NCBI RefSeq assembly: GCF_040869045.1
Contig: NC_090323.1
Coordinates: 271,254,392 to 271,318,391 of the forward strand
Direction: 5' to 3'
From: Eurosta solidaginis
Taxonomy: Eukaryota; Arthropoda; Insecta; Diptera; Tephritidae
Length of the DNA stretch: 64,000 nt
The number at the start of each line of letters is the position of its first letter. The stretch's first letter is position 1. The position numbers and the translations under genes are program-made. The notes below the pieces were generated by a model that had not been told where the DNA came from, ran no database searches, and worked only from the letters and a program-made list of their open reading frames with translations. Positions 1 to 11,175 of the stretch are shown here, piece after piece.

Positions 1-940
1 ATATGTTATACTTGTGACGTAAAATTGAGTAGGCCGCATAGTCAGTCATTGATCCAGAAAGTTTGTAACGTTTGAATGAACGCGTCTTCTGGTTTTTCAG
101 GCGTTTCAATTCTTTAGTGCTCCAAGCCGATGATGATATAGCAGTGGTTTCTGACGTAGGTATGCATTTTTTAAATATTCCGTATAATACATTATTAAAA
201 TGGGATATACAGTCATCAATATCCCCATCGTACTCAGGCCAATTTATTCTCGATACTTCGAGCAGGATGATACACATCTTCAGGCAGGGCAAGGGGGTCA
301 CATCGATTTACAAAACAATTTGAATCGTCTGAGAAAATTAAATCCAAGCATTTACCGAATTTATTCTGAATGTTGTTAACTTGAAAAAGTCCAACATCTG
401 CAAACTCGTTTAGGAAATCATAGTCGATAGCACGAGAAGAAGTAGGGACTAGCTTCCCATCGATAAGACTCCATGACACACATGGCAGATTAAAATCGCC
501 AAACACAGTGCAGAATCACAGGCCCTGGCAGTACTGCACACAGATTTCACTATTGAGGAATGATTCAAATATAAGGAAATGTCAGATTGTGGGGGAACGT
601 AGTTGGCTATAAAATATTTGTAGGTTGAGGAAAGTTTTACTCTTACACAAAGAAGCTCAAAATCCTCAAAGTAAGAAAATGTATTTCCTCCGCGGAAAAC
701 CTAGTGTGAACGGCAATTAACACACCTCCACCAGCTCTGGCCAGTCGGTCTTTTCTAAACACTTGAAACGAACTCGATAAAACTTCAGCATTAAAAACTG
801 TTGGTTTTAGCCAAGTCTCAGTAAAAACGAGTACATCATAAGGACTCTCATGACTCCGTAGAAAAGTTTCCGTTAGTTTGGTATTCAACCCCCTAACGTT
901 CTGGTAAAGTATACTAAGTGAGATATTATTTACGTTTGAT
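1..940 (-). pseudogene. LINE ORF2, endonuclease domain (partial, frameshifted)
   Basis: Reading from about 940 down: SILYQNVRGLNTKLTETF (the first strand and catalytic Asn of the endonuclease), VFTETWL (catalytic Glu), RAGGGVLIAV, then in a second block (506 to 234) MFGDFNLPCVSW (the GDFN catalytic motif) and CLDLIFSD. From 240 to 72 the linker to the reverse transcriptase can be read (DDCISHFNNVLYGIFKKCIP). The endonuclease nicks target DNA to prime reverse transcription. The SDH motif that normally ends the domain is degraded, and there is a break between 643 and 506. The gene continues off the left edge. Confidence 0.8.
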
Positions 941-950
941 AAGACATAAT

Positions 951-2394
951 TTAAGTTTGTACCACTTCTGGAGTGTTGTCTGGCAAGTTTTTTGATGCAT
1001 TTAAAGTAGCGCGGTCACGGTTCGACTTTCTAGTAAATAAATGCACCACAGAGTGCTTCGGCCAGAAAGTCGAATCGAGTACGCTATCAAAAAATGTGTC
1101 AGGAACTAAGATTCTGAAAGAAGAGATCTCTCTCCCAGACTTAAAATTAAATTTATAAACATTAATATTAAGTTCAACACCAAGCTTTGAGCATACGTAG
1201 TTAGATATATCAGCTTCCGTCAGCGATGCGTGGAGCCGTGATACAAAAATGGACCTACGGGGGGGAACAGCAGTCACCTCCCTAGGAGCACCAGTTTCTA
1301 AAGCAACCGATTCGGAAACAGGGGCTGTGATTGGGGCTGCCAGTGCGGTTTTTGTTACAGCAGTCGAATCATTACCAGAATTGGGTTGCATAGCAGGAAC
1401 ATTAACAGCATCAGAATCATCAGCATTAACAGAATTAGTGCTGTTCCCAACAGCATTCGCTTTGTTTTTTGAAGCTGGAGTCTTGTTCTTAACAGACATT
1501 GCAATGTTAGCAGCAGCACTGGGGTTAACAGTTGTATTGGGAATATCAGCAGTATTAACAGGTACAGGAACATTAACACCATCAGAATCATCCGCATTGA
1601 CAGAATTAGTGCTGTTCCCAACAGCATTCGCTTTGTTTTTTGAAGCTGGGGTTCTTCTTACTAGACATTGCAAAGTTAGCAGCAGCACTGGGGATAACAG
1701 TTGTATTAAGAATATCATCAGTATGAACAGGTGCTGTCAATCGTTTAGCATAAGACATTTGTGTATTGAAATCATGCGAGGGGGTGGCTGAGTGTACGCA
1801 AAAAGGCTCACTATTGTTATCAGCAGAAATTGGACTCGCATAAACAGGTGTTCGGGCGAGCAAGTCGCAATGTATACATGGCTGCATTAGTGTAGGTGAA
1901 ATCGATAGAGTATGAGGTTTGAGCGCGCAACTAACATTACCACTAGTCAACGAGTTCGGATTAGTGATAGAGCTAACAACATTTTTTATTTTATTTATGC
2001 CATCAGCCATCACCTCCACACACCTTTCATTGTTTTTGTTAGAGTCGTCTTCATTATCTTTAAAATGTTTTTTGATGACACTTTTCATATCAGCCATCTC
2101 CGCAAACAAATCCTTAAATTTAAGGTCCAAGGCAAGCATTGTGGACTCCATTGTAGCTTTATGGGATGCCAACACAGCGTCATAGGCGTTACAAAGCTTG
2201 CCGTAGGCGTTTAGGCAATCCGCGCACATATAACTTAGGTGGCGGTTCTTCATAAGCAAATTCACGTCGTACTCTGAAAAGTTGCCTTCACAGCAAGAAC
2301 GATGGTAGACTTTCTTGCAAAAGCCACCACAAGGCACAATAAGGGTATCCGAACGCGAAAAATGCTTGTCACACTTGGCACAATATTTATCCAT
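951..2394 (-). pseudogene. LINE ORF1 protein with N-terminal PHD-like finger, frameshifted
   Basis: The reading frame opens at 2394 with MDKYCAKCDKHF, then CGGFCKKVYHRSCC and CADC. That spacing (CxxC, CxxxC, HxxC, CxxC) is a PHD-type zinc finger in residues 5 to 60. A low-complexity Asn/Ala/Ser-rich linker follows. It holds a 177-bp (59-codon) direct tandem duplication: the two copies near 1420 and 1597 (plus coordinates) are almost identical. The C-terminal part, in another frame (1718 to 951), contains RRSIFVSRLHASLTEADIS and FWPKHSVVHLF, the RRM-like nucleic-acid-binding part of CR1/Jockey ORF1 proteins. The frame changes near 1650-1720, inside the duplicated block, so the copy is broken. 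ORF1 proteins bind the element RNA; that role comes from the family. Confidence 0.8.
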
Positions 2395-2645
2395 TACACC
2401 AGATATCGTAATAGGTAAAATAAATATATAAAAACTGGATCAAAAGAATAAAAAACAGAGAGCGAGATAAAACACGTCTGTTCGGCACGAACGCAACTCA
2501 CGTCAAGTGACTTTTAATACGGTTTAGTTAATTATTAAGTTCCTTTGAACATACATATTTTTAAAACTTAATGTGAAAATATTTTTACTTTTACATTGTT
2601 TTATAGTTCTTTGTATTTTGCTATCGCCTGTCATTCGCTGCATAA

Positions 2646-3011
2646 AGCCCCCATTACTGATACTTAGCACAGACTTGACTTGACTTGGCGTAAACTTGGC
2701 AACTTAGCCACGATTATACTCCACTTGGCACATACAATCTGGCATCATAATCAGCGTTGAAATTTATTTTTAAATAAATGTCAATTTGTATGACAAAATG
2801 TCAAAATGAAATTGAAACAAACAAATGGCATCTCAAAATGTAATCGTCACTTAGAACTTACATAGAAAATCAAAATTCAACAGACTTCTAAGTCAAGTCA
2901 AGTGTTGCCAAGTTTTGAGTAATCAGTAACATGCAATGTTCATTTAACAGAACTGTAAGTGACAGTTCCGAAGTCAAGTCAAGTCTATGCTAAGTATCAG
3001 TAATGGAGCCT
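2646..3011. mobile_element. TIR MITE, family 1, copy A (TAA target duplication)
   Basis: This 366-bp element has inverted ends: AGCCCCCATTACTGATACTT at the left and the complement, ending ATCAGTAATGGAGCCT, at the right. The inverted repeat extends over about 40 bp. It is flanked by TAA at 2643-2645 and 3012-3014. A second copy lies at 21338-21692. No coding capacity is seen. A 3-bp TAA duplication suggests the PIF/Harbinger group (inference). Confidence 0.85.
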
Positions 3012-3439
3012 TAACGCTTGAGCAAGCAAGACGGTTGCGCATGCTAAACAAAACCAGAATGAATGCAAAGGAAGACGTCCATGCTACTTTTTGCGCATTA
3101 AATAAAAACAATATGCTGCAATTTTTGCTGTGCCAGCGAATTTTCACATCAAAAAAACTTTTTTCCTAGAAAATGCATTTTAATAAGTGCCATAGACATA
3201 GCTTCCCTTTGACAAGCAGAAAAGCTCAGTTTATTTGATAAAGCCAAAAGGATATAGCAGATAGGAACTATGAAATAAAGAAGGCTTATTTTGTAGTCGC
3301 TTTATTTTTGGCAAAGAATTTTGCATTGAAGAAACAACATACCTCCTTTTATAAAAAAGTTGTATCTGGTTAGCTCGACCTCCGCGTTTTTAGTTATACG
3401 AATATAAATAAATATAGTCAGGATTAGCTTGATATCAAA

Positions 3440-3960
3440 TGACCAAAGTCCTTCTTAATTTCAATCTTCACAGTCCATATTTTCTTTTAGCACACTGTAG
3501 GGAGTTGTCACTCAATTTTTACACACACTTATGCAATTGTTTTAGTATTTGTGTGGCCGGCTCTGTTTTACATTGTCGCAACGCATGCTTATTTCGGTCA
3601 AAGATTGATCGAAGAGTAATGCGGCAGTTACCCACGAACGTACGTAGAAAAAACGTGTCAGCTGACACGACCTATCTTATGAGTGTGCAATGTAAACGAA
3701 AACTCACCGACGTGCAACGCCCGTACGTACGTAGCCCGGAACGTAGAAATCAAAACAATTTTGATTTTTTCCGTAAGAACGTGTCAGCTGATCGCTCTCT
3801 CACTAGACAGAATTGCCTAGCATGTTGCCACGGTTCAGGCAACCACCCGGACTTGGCACGGCGTAGCCCAGGGTTATTTAAATAAGCGCGGCCGAAGGCC
3901 GCCAACTCGGAAAGGTGTTCTGCACATAAAGGCAACAAATACCAGGTGTTCTGCGCAGAC
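3440..3960. repeat. Unclassified repeat with GTGTCAGCTGA motif copies and a GC-rich 3' patch
   Basis: GTGTCAGCTGA occurs twice (near 3655 and 3781), close to repeated CGTACGTACGTAG. The end (3885-3955) contains GCGCGGCCGAAGGCCGCCAA and AGGTGTTCTGC; the same GC-rich block occurs on the other strand at about 16762-16800. This is a shared interspersed repeat. The short open frames here look like chance. Confidence 0.45.
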
Positions 3961-5115
3961 TTACTGTTAATTTGCCCAAAATTAAGTTTTGGTATACCAG
4001 GAACAGGACAGTTGGTATTGCATTGATGGGACTAAGGATATTATATATAATTTTAAATGAAAGCTTAAATTATTTCCCATCTACCAAACTATATTTTCAT
4101 ATATTTAATACAGCAATTAAATAAAAAAAAATTAAGTTTTTAAAAATTTTGATACGTTTTTTAAAAAATTATATTATTTCAGGAAATTCTTTGCAGTTAT
4201 ATACTTAAGATATACATCAAATGAAAGGTATTGGAAATACATATCCAACGACGTCAAAATTTTGAAAATCGGTTCAATACTTTAGAAGTAATTTAGATTA
4301 AAAAAAAAGCTTATTATGAACTTTGACCTTTAATAACTTTTGTTGTTGTTGTTTGCCCAAAAAAAAATATACCGTTATGTTTCTTAGCATGCTTAGCTTC
4401 AACGTGTCGTTTGGGCGGGCTTTGCAGGATAAATTATTATATGGAGTTAGCAGGTTTTCATAATTTTGTTGGAGTTAGCATGTTTTGTTATTAGTAATTT
4501 TAAGGTATCCTGGACATTTAATACACACTTTTCTTTTACAACCATGTGCTGAAGTCGTTCCCATTCTATAAGTATCAAAAAGTGGTGTTGAGTGAAAAAT
4601 GGAGTCAGCAGCTTTTACCGCGACGTCATCGATATGGTATGAGATATCGCGAAATTATCCTCTTCCAAAAAACAAGAAAACGCCATTTTATTCGAAAAAT
4701 ATTTAGTTCGGAAAAACTCGAATTCAATTCAAAATGTATTGTTTTGCATTTAAGACTATGTACGTTTTGTAAAAGCAGGTATGTTCATTATCACCATCAT
4801 CAGAAGCAATTGAGCGATGCTAAATTGTAACAACATATGTAATAAAATATGCACTATTGGAAAAATTTTTATTTTAGGACATCAACAAATTTTTTATTTG
4901 GTTGTAAAAATAAATGCACATGCATACATATATATAAAATAATTTAGATATAAACCCAGCAAAAAATCCTACAAATCATCATAAGAAATATGTACTTAAT
5001 ACGGCGGAAGCGCAGCGTTATTCTAACCTATGTATGTATGTGTGATCTTCTTTAGAATCTAATATTAAGTTCATTGTATTTCAATAATTAAGTGGTTACA
5101 TATTATTATTATTTT
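3961..5115. other. AT-rich non-coding stretch
   Basis: No gene, RNA or element with defined ends is visible. The sequence is AT-rich with short homopolymers and CATA-type microsatellite traces. Confidence 0.4.
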
Positions 5116-5119
5116 TACT

Positions 5120-5390
5120 AGGCCGAGATTCTCTTCCAATTTGCGTCGTGCTACTTTTAATTTTTCCTACAAATTGACGGGCCGGGACTTACATGTTTTA
5201 TGCCGAATAGGAACGGCAGCTTCGTTTTCACTGAGAACCTTTAAATGGCAGAAATACACTCGGAGTTTTTGCCAAATCACTGCCGAGGGGCAACCCCACT
5301 TAGAAAAACTTTTTTCTAAATTTTCGATCTAACTTGTTGAACCCAGTACGCTACCAACACACCACGGCGGCCGCCATTTGTTAGTTTGTT
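5120..5390 (+). repeat. tRNA-derived-type SINE, copy 1
   Basis: It begins GGCCGAGATTCTCTTCC and ends with TTGAACCCAGTACGCTACC, a box-B-like stretch read on the opposite strand. The same body (TTTTTCCTACAAATTG, GCCGGGACTTACATGTTTTA, CTGCCGAGGGGCAACC) recurs at 52790-52985, 55497-55735 and 56540-56765. The open frame at 5141-5332 lies inside the SINE and is not a gene. Confidence 0.65.
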
Positions 5391-6075
5391 AGTCTTAATT
5401 ACATATTACTTTTAAACTTACATCACAGCATCATATAAAGTTTAGCTTAATCATCTTACTACTAGATTTTCATTACCGTATTTGATTTGTATCCCCCATA
5501 TTTGGACAAAGTCTTCTTCGTCTATTGAACATTTGGTATTTTTTGAGTTTTAACAGCTTTTGAAACAGAATACAACTGAAGTGCTTTCGAGTATCAAGTC
5601 TCAAATGCTTCTAGGCTTTTTTAAATCATACGAAATTAGCCTTTGTGAGCAAATTTTTTTGGTGTGTATGTAAATATTTATACGCAAGTTTTATACAGGT
5701 ACCTATGAGCTGCTGTGTGTGTAATATGTAGATATACGTCCTCCAAACTACACCGATTTATTTATAGTTTTATGAAACATTTGAGACAAACATGCAACTG
5801 TCAGTCAGTCACACCTCGTTTTGCGACCTATGCCAGTCAATAATTTCCAATTTCCACATTTTTTTATTTAATAAAAAGTAAATTGTGCAAATTCTTTATA
5901 ACATCATATGTAGACCGGTCGGTAGGATGTAATGATCACCATATCGTCGAATTATTTATGAATATATAGCGAACATTTTTGCTTGGCTCCCAATATACAA
6001 ACAATTCAACTGCAACTCATAAAATAAATGAACTACATAAAAATTCCATATTCCAACTGGCTGTAGGAGGGCAAG
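5391..6075. other. Non-coding, nothing recognised
   Basis: AT-rich sequence without an open frame of note or a defined repeat. Confidence 0.35.
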
Positions 6076-6099
6076 ATGAAACTCTTCCTGCCTAAAGGG

Positions 6100-6420
6100 G
6101 AGGCATAATGTAAATGTTGCAGGATATTTTAGAAACTGTGAAAGACTGCCTCTATCTGGGATTCAATATTAACAGCGAAAACAAAGTCCGCTTCGATGTC
6201 AAAGAGAGAAACACTCTTGCCTACGGGTGGACCCATGGTTGAACTGAATAGGCAATTGAAAAGTAAAGTCCTCTCTCTACGTACAGAAACCACCCTTTAA
6301 TGGTATTTATTAAAGATGATTCGGCCCTGTTACGATTCCCCTCGACACTCATTTTAGATCCGGTCTAATGAGGAGCTCTTCACTGAGTTGGAAATGGCAG
6401 GCGGTGGAAGGCTTCTTCTT
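6100..6420 (+). pseudogene. Decayed LINE reverse transcriptase fragment
   Basis: In the plus strand the words DCLYLGFNINSENK (near 6150) and NRQLKSKVLS (near 6250) can be read. They match the thumb region of the RT-type LINE also present on the minus strand at 39380-40130 ([16 protein letters not shown]). Frames are interrupted throughout. This is a small relic only. Confidence 0.45.
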
Positions 6421-6429
6421 CATACTTCT

Positions 6430-8150
6430 TTTTCATGCGTGGTTTCCACATTGCAATTGGTTTGTGTCATGTGGGAACACGTTACATGGAGGACACAAAT
6501 TGCGGTATGTCACTTGTTGATTCTAGAACCTTAAATGTTTAACCTATTGCAGAGTGACGTTCGTTGCTCAACAAGTTAACCCAATTATCCATGTATTGGG
6601 ATAACTTACACCAATTGGGCGGACCAAGGAACATTAAGTGTACCCCATATAATCTTCTTTGGTCATCCCAATTGGTGAAATAGTGGCGACGCATAAGAAC
6701 AACCTTTTTCTTAGGTGTGTTTCTGTCCCCCAAATATTTGAATAACTTGCTTAATCGCAAGGATTCAAACTTGCAGATTGCAACACACTACAATAAGCTC
6801 GAGTTAAAATTAGGTGTCCAGGAAACAATTCTGCCTTCGATAATTCCGACTTAGAAGGATACTTATAAGACTAGAATCAAACCGCAAAAAGTTCCGATAA
6901 ATATAAATTTCGAGACTGTTGTGGTTGTGAAGAACTTCGACTGAACTATAGCGCATCGGTCGCACTACAACTTCGTACACCCGTAGATGTACCCTATTTC
7001 TTTCATCGATTTACAAGGTACTCTTTCAATGCATTTTCCGTTGTCCGATGCATGGGTTAGGGGTATTACTAGAAATCTAATAGAATCAATGTAACTACTA
7101 CGGGAGTATTTGCCATTTTGCCAAGCAAGGCGACAAAAACACGGCCCTTTGTTTTTGGTGATTATTATATAAGGAACAATTCTTAGCCAGAAATAAATCC
7201 GCCACCTTGCGGTGCAAGCCTGATAGTCCTAGGAATTGATTTATTCCTAATGATTGCTTGGAGTTCTTTAACTAGATGCTTCGAGTTAAAGAGAGCACCA
7301 AAACATATAGGATAAGCATATCTTCGGCATTGATTGTTCATTTTAACCTTAGTATTTCATATAAGCTTTAATCTGCCGCTGCTGATTTGAACTATCATAA
7401 CTTTTGTTTTAATAGCTAAATTATGCTTAATGCTCTTATGGTATATTAACTCTTCTGGCATAACCCGGTATATTAAGTCGTCAGTAAATACATATTTGGT
7501 CGTGGTCTATGTAGAACATAGTCACCTCTTCAGTGGATTATTATTTATTATATTTCAAGCACTTGCAATTTGTAAATGTATACCTACATAAATGTATAAT
7601 AATAATAGACTCACAAGAGATTTACCTTTGACACGCAGCCTTTGCTTATTATTTGCACATAGCTCGCAGTTTCCAAATTCTGAATTTGTTTTGCGCAAAA
7701 GATAAGGCAAGTGTGTGTAGGTAGACGCGTTTGCACGAGATATCCCCCACATGGGATACTTAACCGATGTTGAGCGAAGCGGTTTTACAATGGGTATTTA
7801 CATACTTTCATTCATTCAAATTTCGGTTTCTGCTCAAAAGTGTATTCACCAACCGATAAATTTGCCAAATGATATTCTTCTTGTTTAGATTTCTACAATA
7901 GCAAAGCATCAATGCAGATTGCTTTTTTATTTTAAGTACAATTTGCAATAATTGGCGTTTGAAACAACAATTTTGTGAAAACACATGCATTCACCAACAG
8001 TTTCAACTTATTTCACCAATTTCATTAAACTGACTAAAAATCCGGAATTGATGATTTTGCCACCTTTACACAAAACAGGGAGCATCAGGCGCCACGTTTT
8101 CAAAAAGGGCATCTTTGTCATTAGTTCCAGTGACGCGTGAACCTTAAAGT
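6430..8150. other. Non-coding, nothing recognised
   Basis: Short open frames at 6539-6760, 7555-7752 and 7808-7990 (minus) have no recognisable motif and look like chance. Confidence 0.35.
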
Positions 8151-8157
8151 TTGAGAT

Positions 8158-10142
8158 ATTGGTGCTTCATCGGCAACCGTATCGGTAATAACAGCTGATT
8201 CGACCAATCTTATGAGAATCAATGTAATCGATTATTGGTGCCGCTAAGGTCGTAACCGAATCGTAGCCAATCAATTGGGTTTTGGTTTACCGTCGTAACG
8301 ATAAACAGCTGATTACGTTAGGGATACGGATACAGCGATACGACATACGGCACCAGTGACTCCGGCTTTATACGGGTAGAATGTTAACATGCAAATGCAA
8401 CGACAACGTTAGTTACGTTCCATTGAGACTTGAGCGAGATACGGATAGAAATTTAACATGCAAATGCCACAACAACGTTCTGATCCTGATATTTATCTGG
8501 TTCAATTTGTGATCCATATAGCAGTTCTGCTCGTTTCGTTTTCTGTAGTCGATTTTTTGACAGCTAACTACTTTTGAGTTGGTAGCACTCATGGCTCAAC
8601 TATATGGTTGGCTCATCTCTACAGCAATAACATACCTTTTGTTCACATTGCCAAAATCATCTTGTTGGTGTTAGACGAATGGAATGGAATGAAAACATAA
8701 AACTTATTAGCATTTGTAAGTAGTAAGCAAATGTTGTAAATTCGTTGGTTTCATTTTAAGTTTGCCATCTCCTTCTGACAATCCCTACTCCAGTGAAATG
8801 AAAAAAATAAATTCAGCTGGTGAGATGAGTCAACTATATAGTTGAGCCATTGTAGTACTGAACTAAATACGTGTACATTTCTGTATACATAAAATATTTC
8901 GATATTTAAAAGCAAAAACACTGAAAGAGTAAACAACTTGAGGGTGATTTAAGGAAAATAAATAGTTTGCTTATGTGCGAAACTATTTAAATGTTAATAA
9001 TTCTATCAGTATCTTAAAATTTTGTGTACGTTATTTTCAACAAAACAGATATTTTATATTAGTGCTGCCAGCTCTCATAAAGTTGATCCAGATCGTTCCA
9101 ATGAGATTTGAGCCAGAGCCAGAGCTCGATAAACAAATGGAACGGCCCTCTTGTGTTCCTGGTATTTATCTGGTTCAGTTTTTGATCCGTATAGCAGTTA
9201 TGTTCGTTTCCTTTTCTGTAGTAGATTTTTTGACAGCTAACCACTTTTGAGTGGGTAGCACTCATGGCACAACTATATGGTTGACTCATCGGTATATCAA
9301 CAATATACCATTGTTCAGATTGTCAAAATCAGCGTGTTGGTGTTAGACGAATGGAATGGAATGTGTATAGTCAGAAAATGTTGTTAATGTGTTGGTTTCA
9401 TTTTGAGTTTGCCATTTCCTTTTGGCAATCCCTACTCCATCGAAATGAAAAAAATAAAATCAGCTGGTGAGATAAGCCAACCATATAGTTCAGCCATGGT
9501 AGCACTGAAATAAATATATGTACATATGTGTATACATAAAAGATTTCGCCATATTTAAAAGGAAAAAAAATACGGAAAGAGTAAACAACTTGAAGGATGT
9601 GAGGAAAACAAATAGTTTGTTTACGTGCGAAACTATTTAAATGTTAATAATTCTATTACCACTACTATACTATTTTCCGCCGACTTTTCTTCTTATTTTC
9701 AACAAAACAGATGTTTTATATTAGTGCTGTCAGCTCTCATAAAGTTGATCTAGATCGTTCCAATGAGATTTGATCGTGAGCCAGAGTTCGATAACTCAAT
9801 GGAACGCTCCTATTTTAAACTAAAAAGTGCTATTAAGTTTTTAGTACTTCCATCAAGCAGATGGAAGGAAATTAAGCTTATTTCCTTTAAAATTATCTCG
9901 GCTTTGTATATATGTATATAAATAATGCGGGAGTCATTGGTGCCATATGTCGTATCGCTGTATCCGTATCCCTAACGTAATCAGCTGTTTATCGTTACGA
10001 CGGTAAACCAAAACCCAATTGGTTGGCTACGATACGGCTATGACCTTAGTGGCACCAATAATCGATTGCATTGATTCTCATAAGGTTGCTCGAATCAGCT
10101 GTTAAAAGGTTACCGATACGGTTACCGATAAAGAAGCAATGT
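8158..10142. mobile_element. Long-TIR (foldback-like) element about 2 kb
   Basis: The left arm at about 8161-8365 (AACCGTATCGGTAATAACAG, then TCAATGTAATCGATTATTGG) is repeated inverted and nearly identical at about 9935-10139. Between the arms is a tandem duplication of about 665 bp (8484-9152 and 9153-9812). No transposase is seen. Related end sequence (GATCGATTAATGGTG) occurs in the element at 48995-49420. The target duplication was not resolved. Confidence 0.75.
8484..9812 (+). repeat. Tandem duplication of about 665 bp inside the foldback-like element
   Basis: Both units contain TATCTGGTTCA, TTTTTTGACAGCTAAC, ACTCATGG(C)-type boundaries, AAACAACTTGA and TTATATTAGTGCTG in the same order and end at GTTCCAATGAGATTTGA. 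Each also carries an inverted pair (GGCTCAACTATATGGTTGGC and TCAACTATATAGTTGAGCC), so a smaller MITE of about 260 bp (8590-8852; 9264-9498) lies inside each unit. Another copy of this small MITE surrounds 41314-41903. Confidence 0.7.
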
Positions 10143-10655
10143 CTCCAGCTTAATAAATATTTTTTATTATTGAAGCTCTTCATCCAACAACTCTGGCTCT
10201 GCACAAATGCGGAATACGTTTTGCCTTGCCTCTCAGGTCAATAGTGAGAAAGCGCTATATTCCATGTGGTACCCTTCAATGGTTTGGGTCACAAATCACA
10301 CACAGAAAATTGCGCATTCACGAGTTCAAAATTGCTTCGTTCTGCGCATCGAATTCACACTTGACTGCTTGAGCGAATGAAAGAAAGAGAGAAAAAACAA
10401 GAGCTAAAGGAAAGTAACGTAAAAAATGCCCATAAAAAACAGCTGATCTTATGTTTACATGCGCAATGCGCGATCTTGTTTTGTAATTTGTTGGTTTGGG
10501 TACTTGCTGAGCGTGCTCAAACAGAGGGTGACTAATGTCACCAAAAGAAATGCGTGGAATTTTTGGCTTCGGTGATATCTTGATAGACAGACGAAAAAAT
10601 TTGGCTCTCATCGTAGTGAATAAGAAGTTCAGAGTTTTCCCTAGCCTATGAGGCT
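10141..10655. other. Non-coding, nothing recognised
   Basis: The only open frame (10318-10611 minus) has no family motif. Confidence 0.3.
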
Positions 10656-10659
10656 ATTA

Positions 10660-10952
10660 TGACATCATGACTGTTAATACGCGTCCAAAAATATCGACAG
10701 AGGTGCTGTCGTATAGAATTACCCAGACGAGGTTCTGGCGACCTCGTGCATGAAACGGGGGGGGGGGCGAGGGGGGCGGTGGATGGCCTGAAGGTTTAAT
10801 GTGGCCATATAAATCGTTCCCGAGTTGGTACCTTAATAGTGCTGTGTTACCGGACCGTACCGGATCTGTATCCGGCAAAAGACCATCACATCGATAACCC
10901 TTCCCAAAGCCTTCGGGGAGTAACCTTATCGCTACAACAACAACAACAATGC
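10660..10952 (-). repeat. Interspersed SINE-like repeat with (TTG)n end, copy 1
   Basis: Read on the minus strand it begins TTGTTGTTGTTGTAGCGATA and contains GATGTGATGGTC, CCGGATACAGATCCGG, CGGGAACGATTTATATGGCC and TTAAACCTTCAGGCCATCC. The same unit is found on the plus strand at 28445-28660. A run of ten G residues lies at 10759-10768. At 10668-10705 an end of the TIR family described at 16404-17087 can be read (TTAATACGCGTCCAAAAATA). The open frame at 10657-10989 is the repeat read through, not a gene. Confidence 0.7.
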
Positions 10953-11175
10953 GCAACACGTTTAAGCAAGAGTTTTTACACAGAAGCATCTAAATTTTCA
11001 CTAAATTTCATTATTATTAGTTGTAAGAGTATTTTGTATTAGATTTGCGTTTGATCATGTTTATTGATTAATCTAACGTGACTACAGTAGTATCGATACA
11101 CTCAAGTATACTACATATGACTCCGAATAGAACCCCTCTGAAGTAAAATATTATAAGAGCGTAGTTATATTTAAT

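Larger units (their letters stand above)
1..2394 (-). mobile_element. CR1-like non-LTR retrotransposon (LINE), 5' part, runs off the left edge
   Basis: Two consecutive coding regions lie on the minus strand in LINE order. ORF1 (2394 to about 951) carries a PHD-type zinc finger at its start, and ORF2 (about 940 to 1) begins with an apurinic-type endonuclease. A PHD-like finger in ORF1 followed by this endonuclease is typical of the CR1 clade. The reverse transcriptase would lie to the left of position 1. Frameshifts in both ORFs show that this copy is dead. The 5' end of the element is not defined; 2400-2645 may be its 5' UTR. Confidence 0.85.

Noticed and set aside
1249..1791. Plus-strand 180-codon open frame
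   Set aside because: It lies opposite LINE ORF1 and reflects its repetitive Ala/Ser/Asn codons; ORF1 on the minus strand has the family motifs.
5141..5332. Short frame with RNFSYKLTGRDLHVLC-like words, also seen at 55469-55681
   Set aside because: It is the SINE body translated; the second occurrence is another SINE copy.
10657..10989. 110-codon minus-strand frame with a proline run
   Set aside because: It is a read-through of the SINE-like repeat and a G homopolymer.
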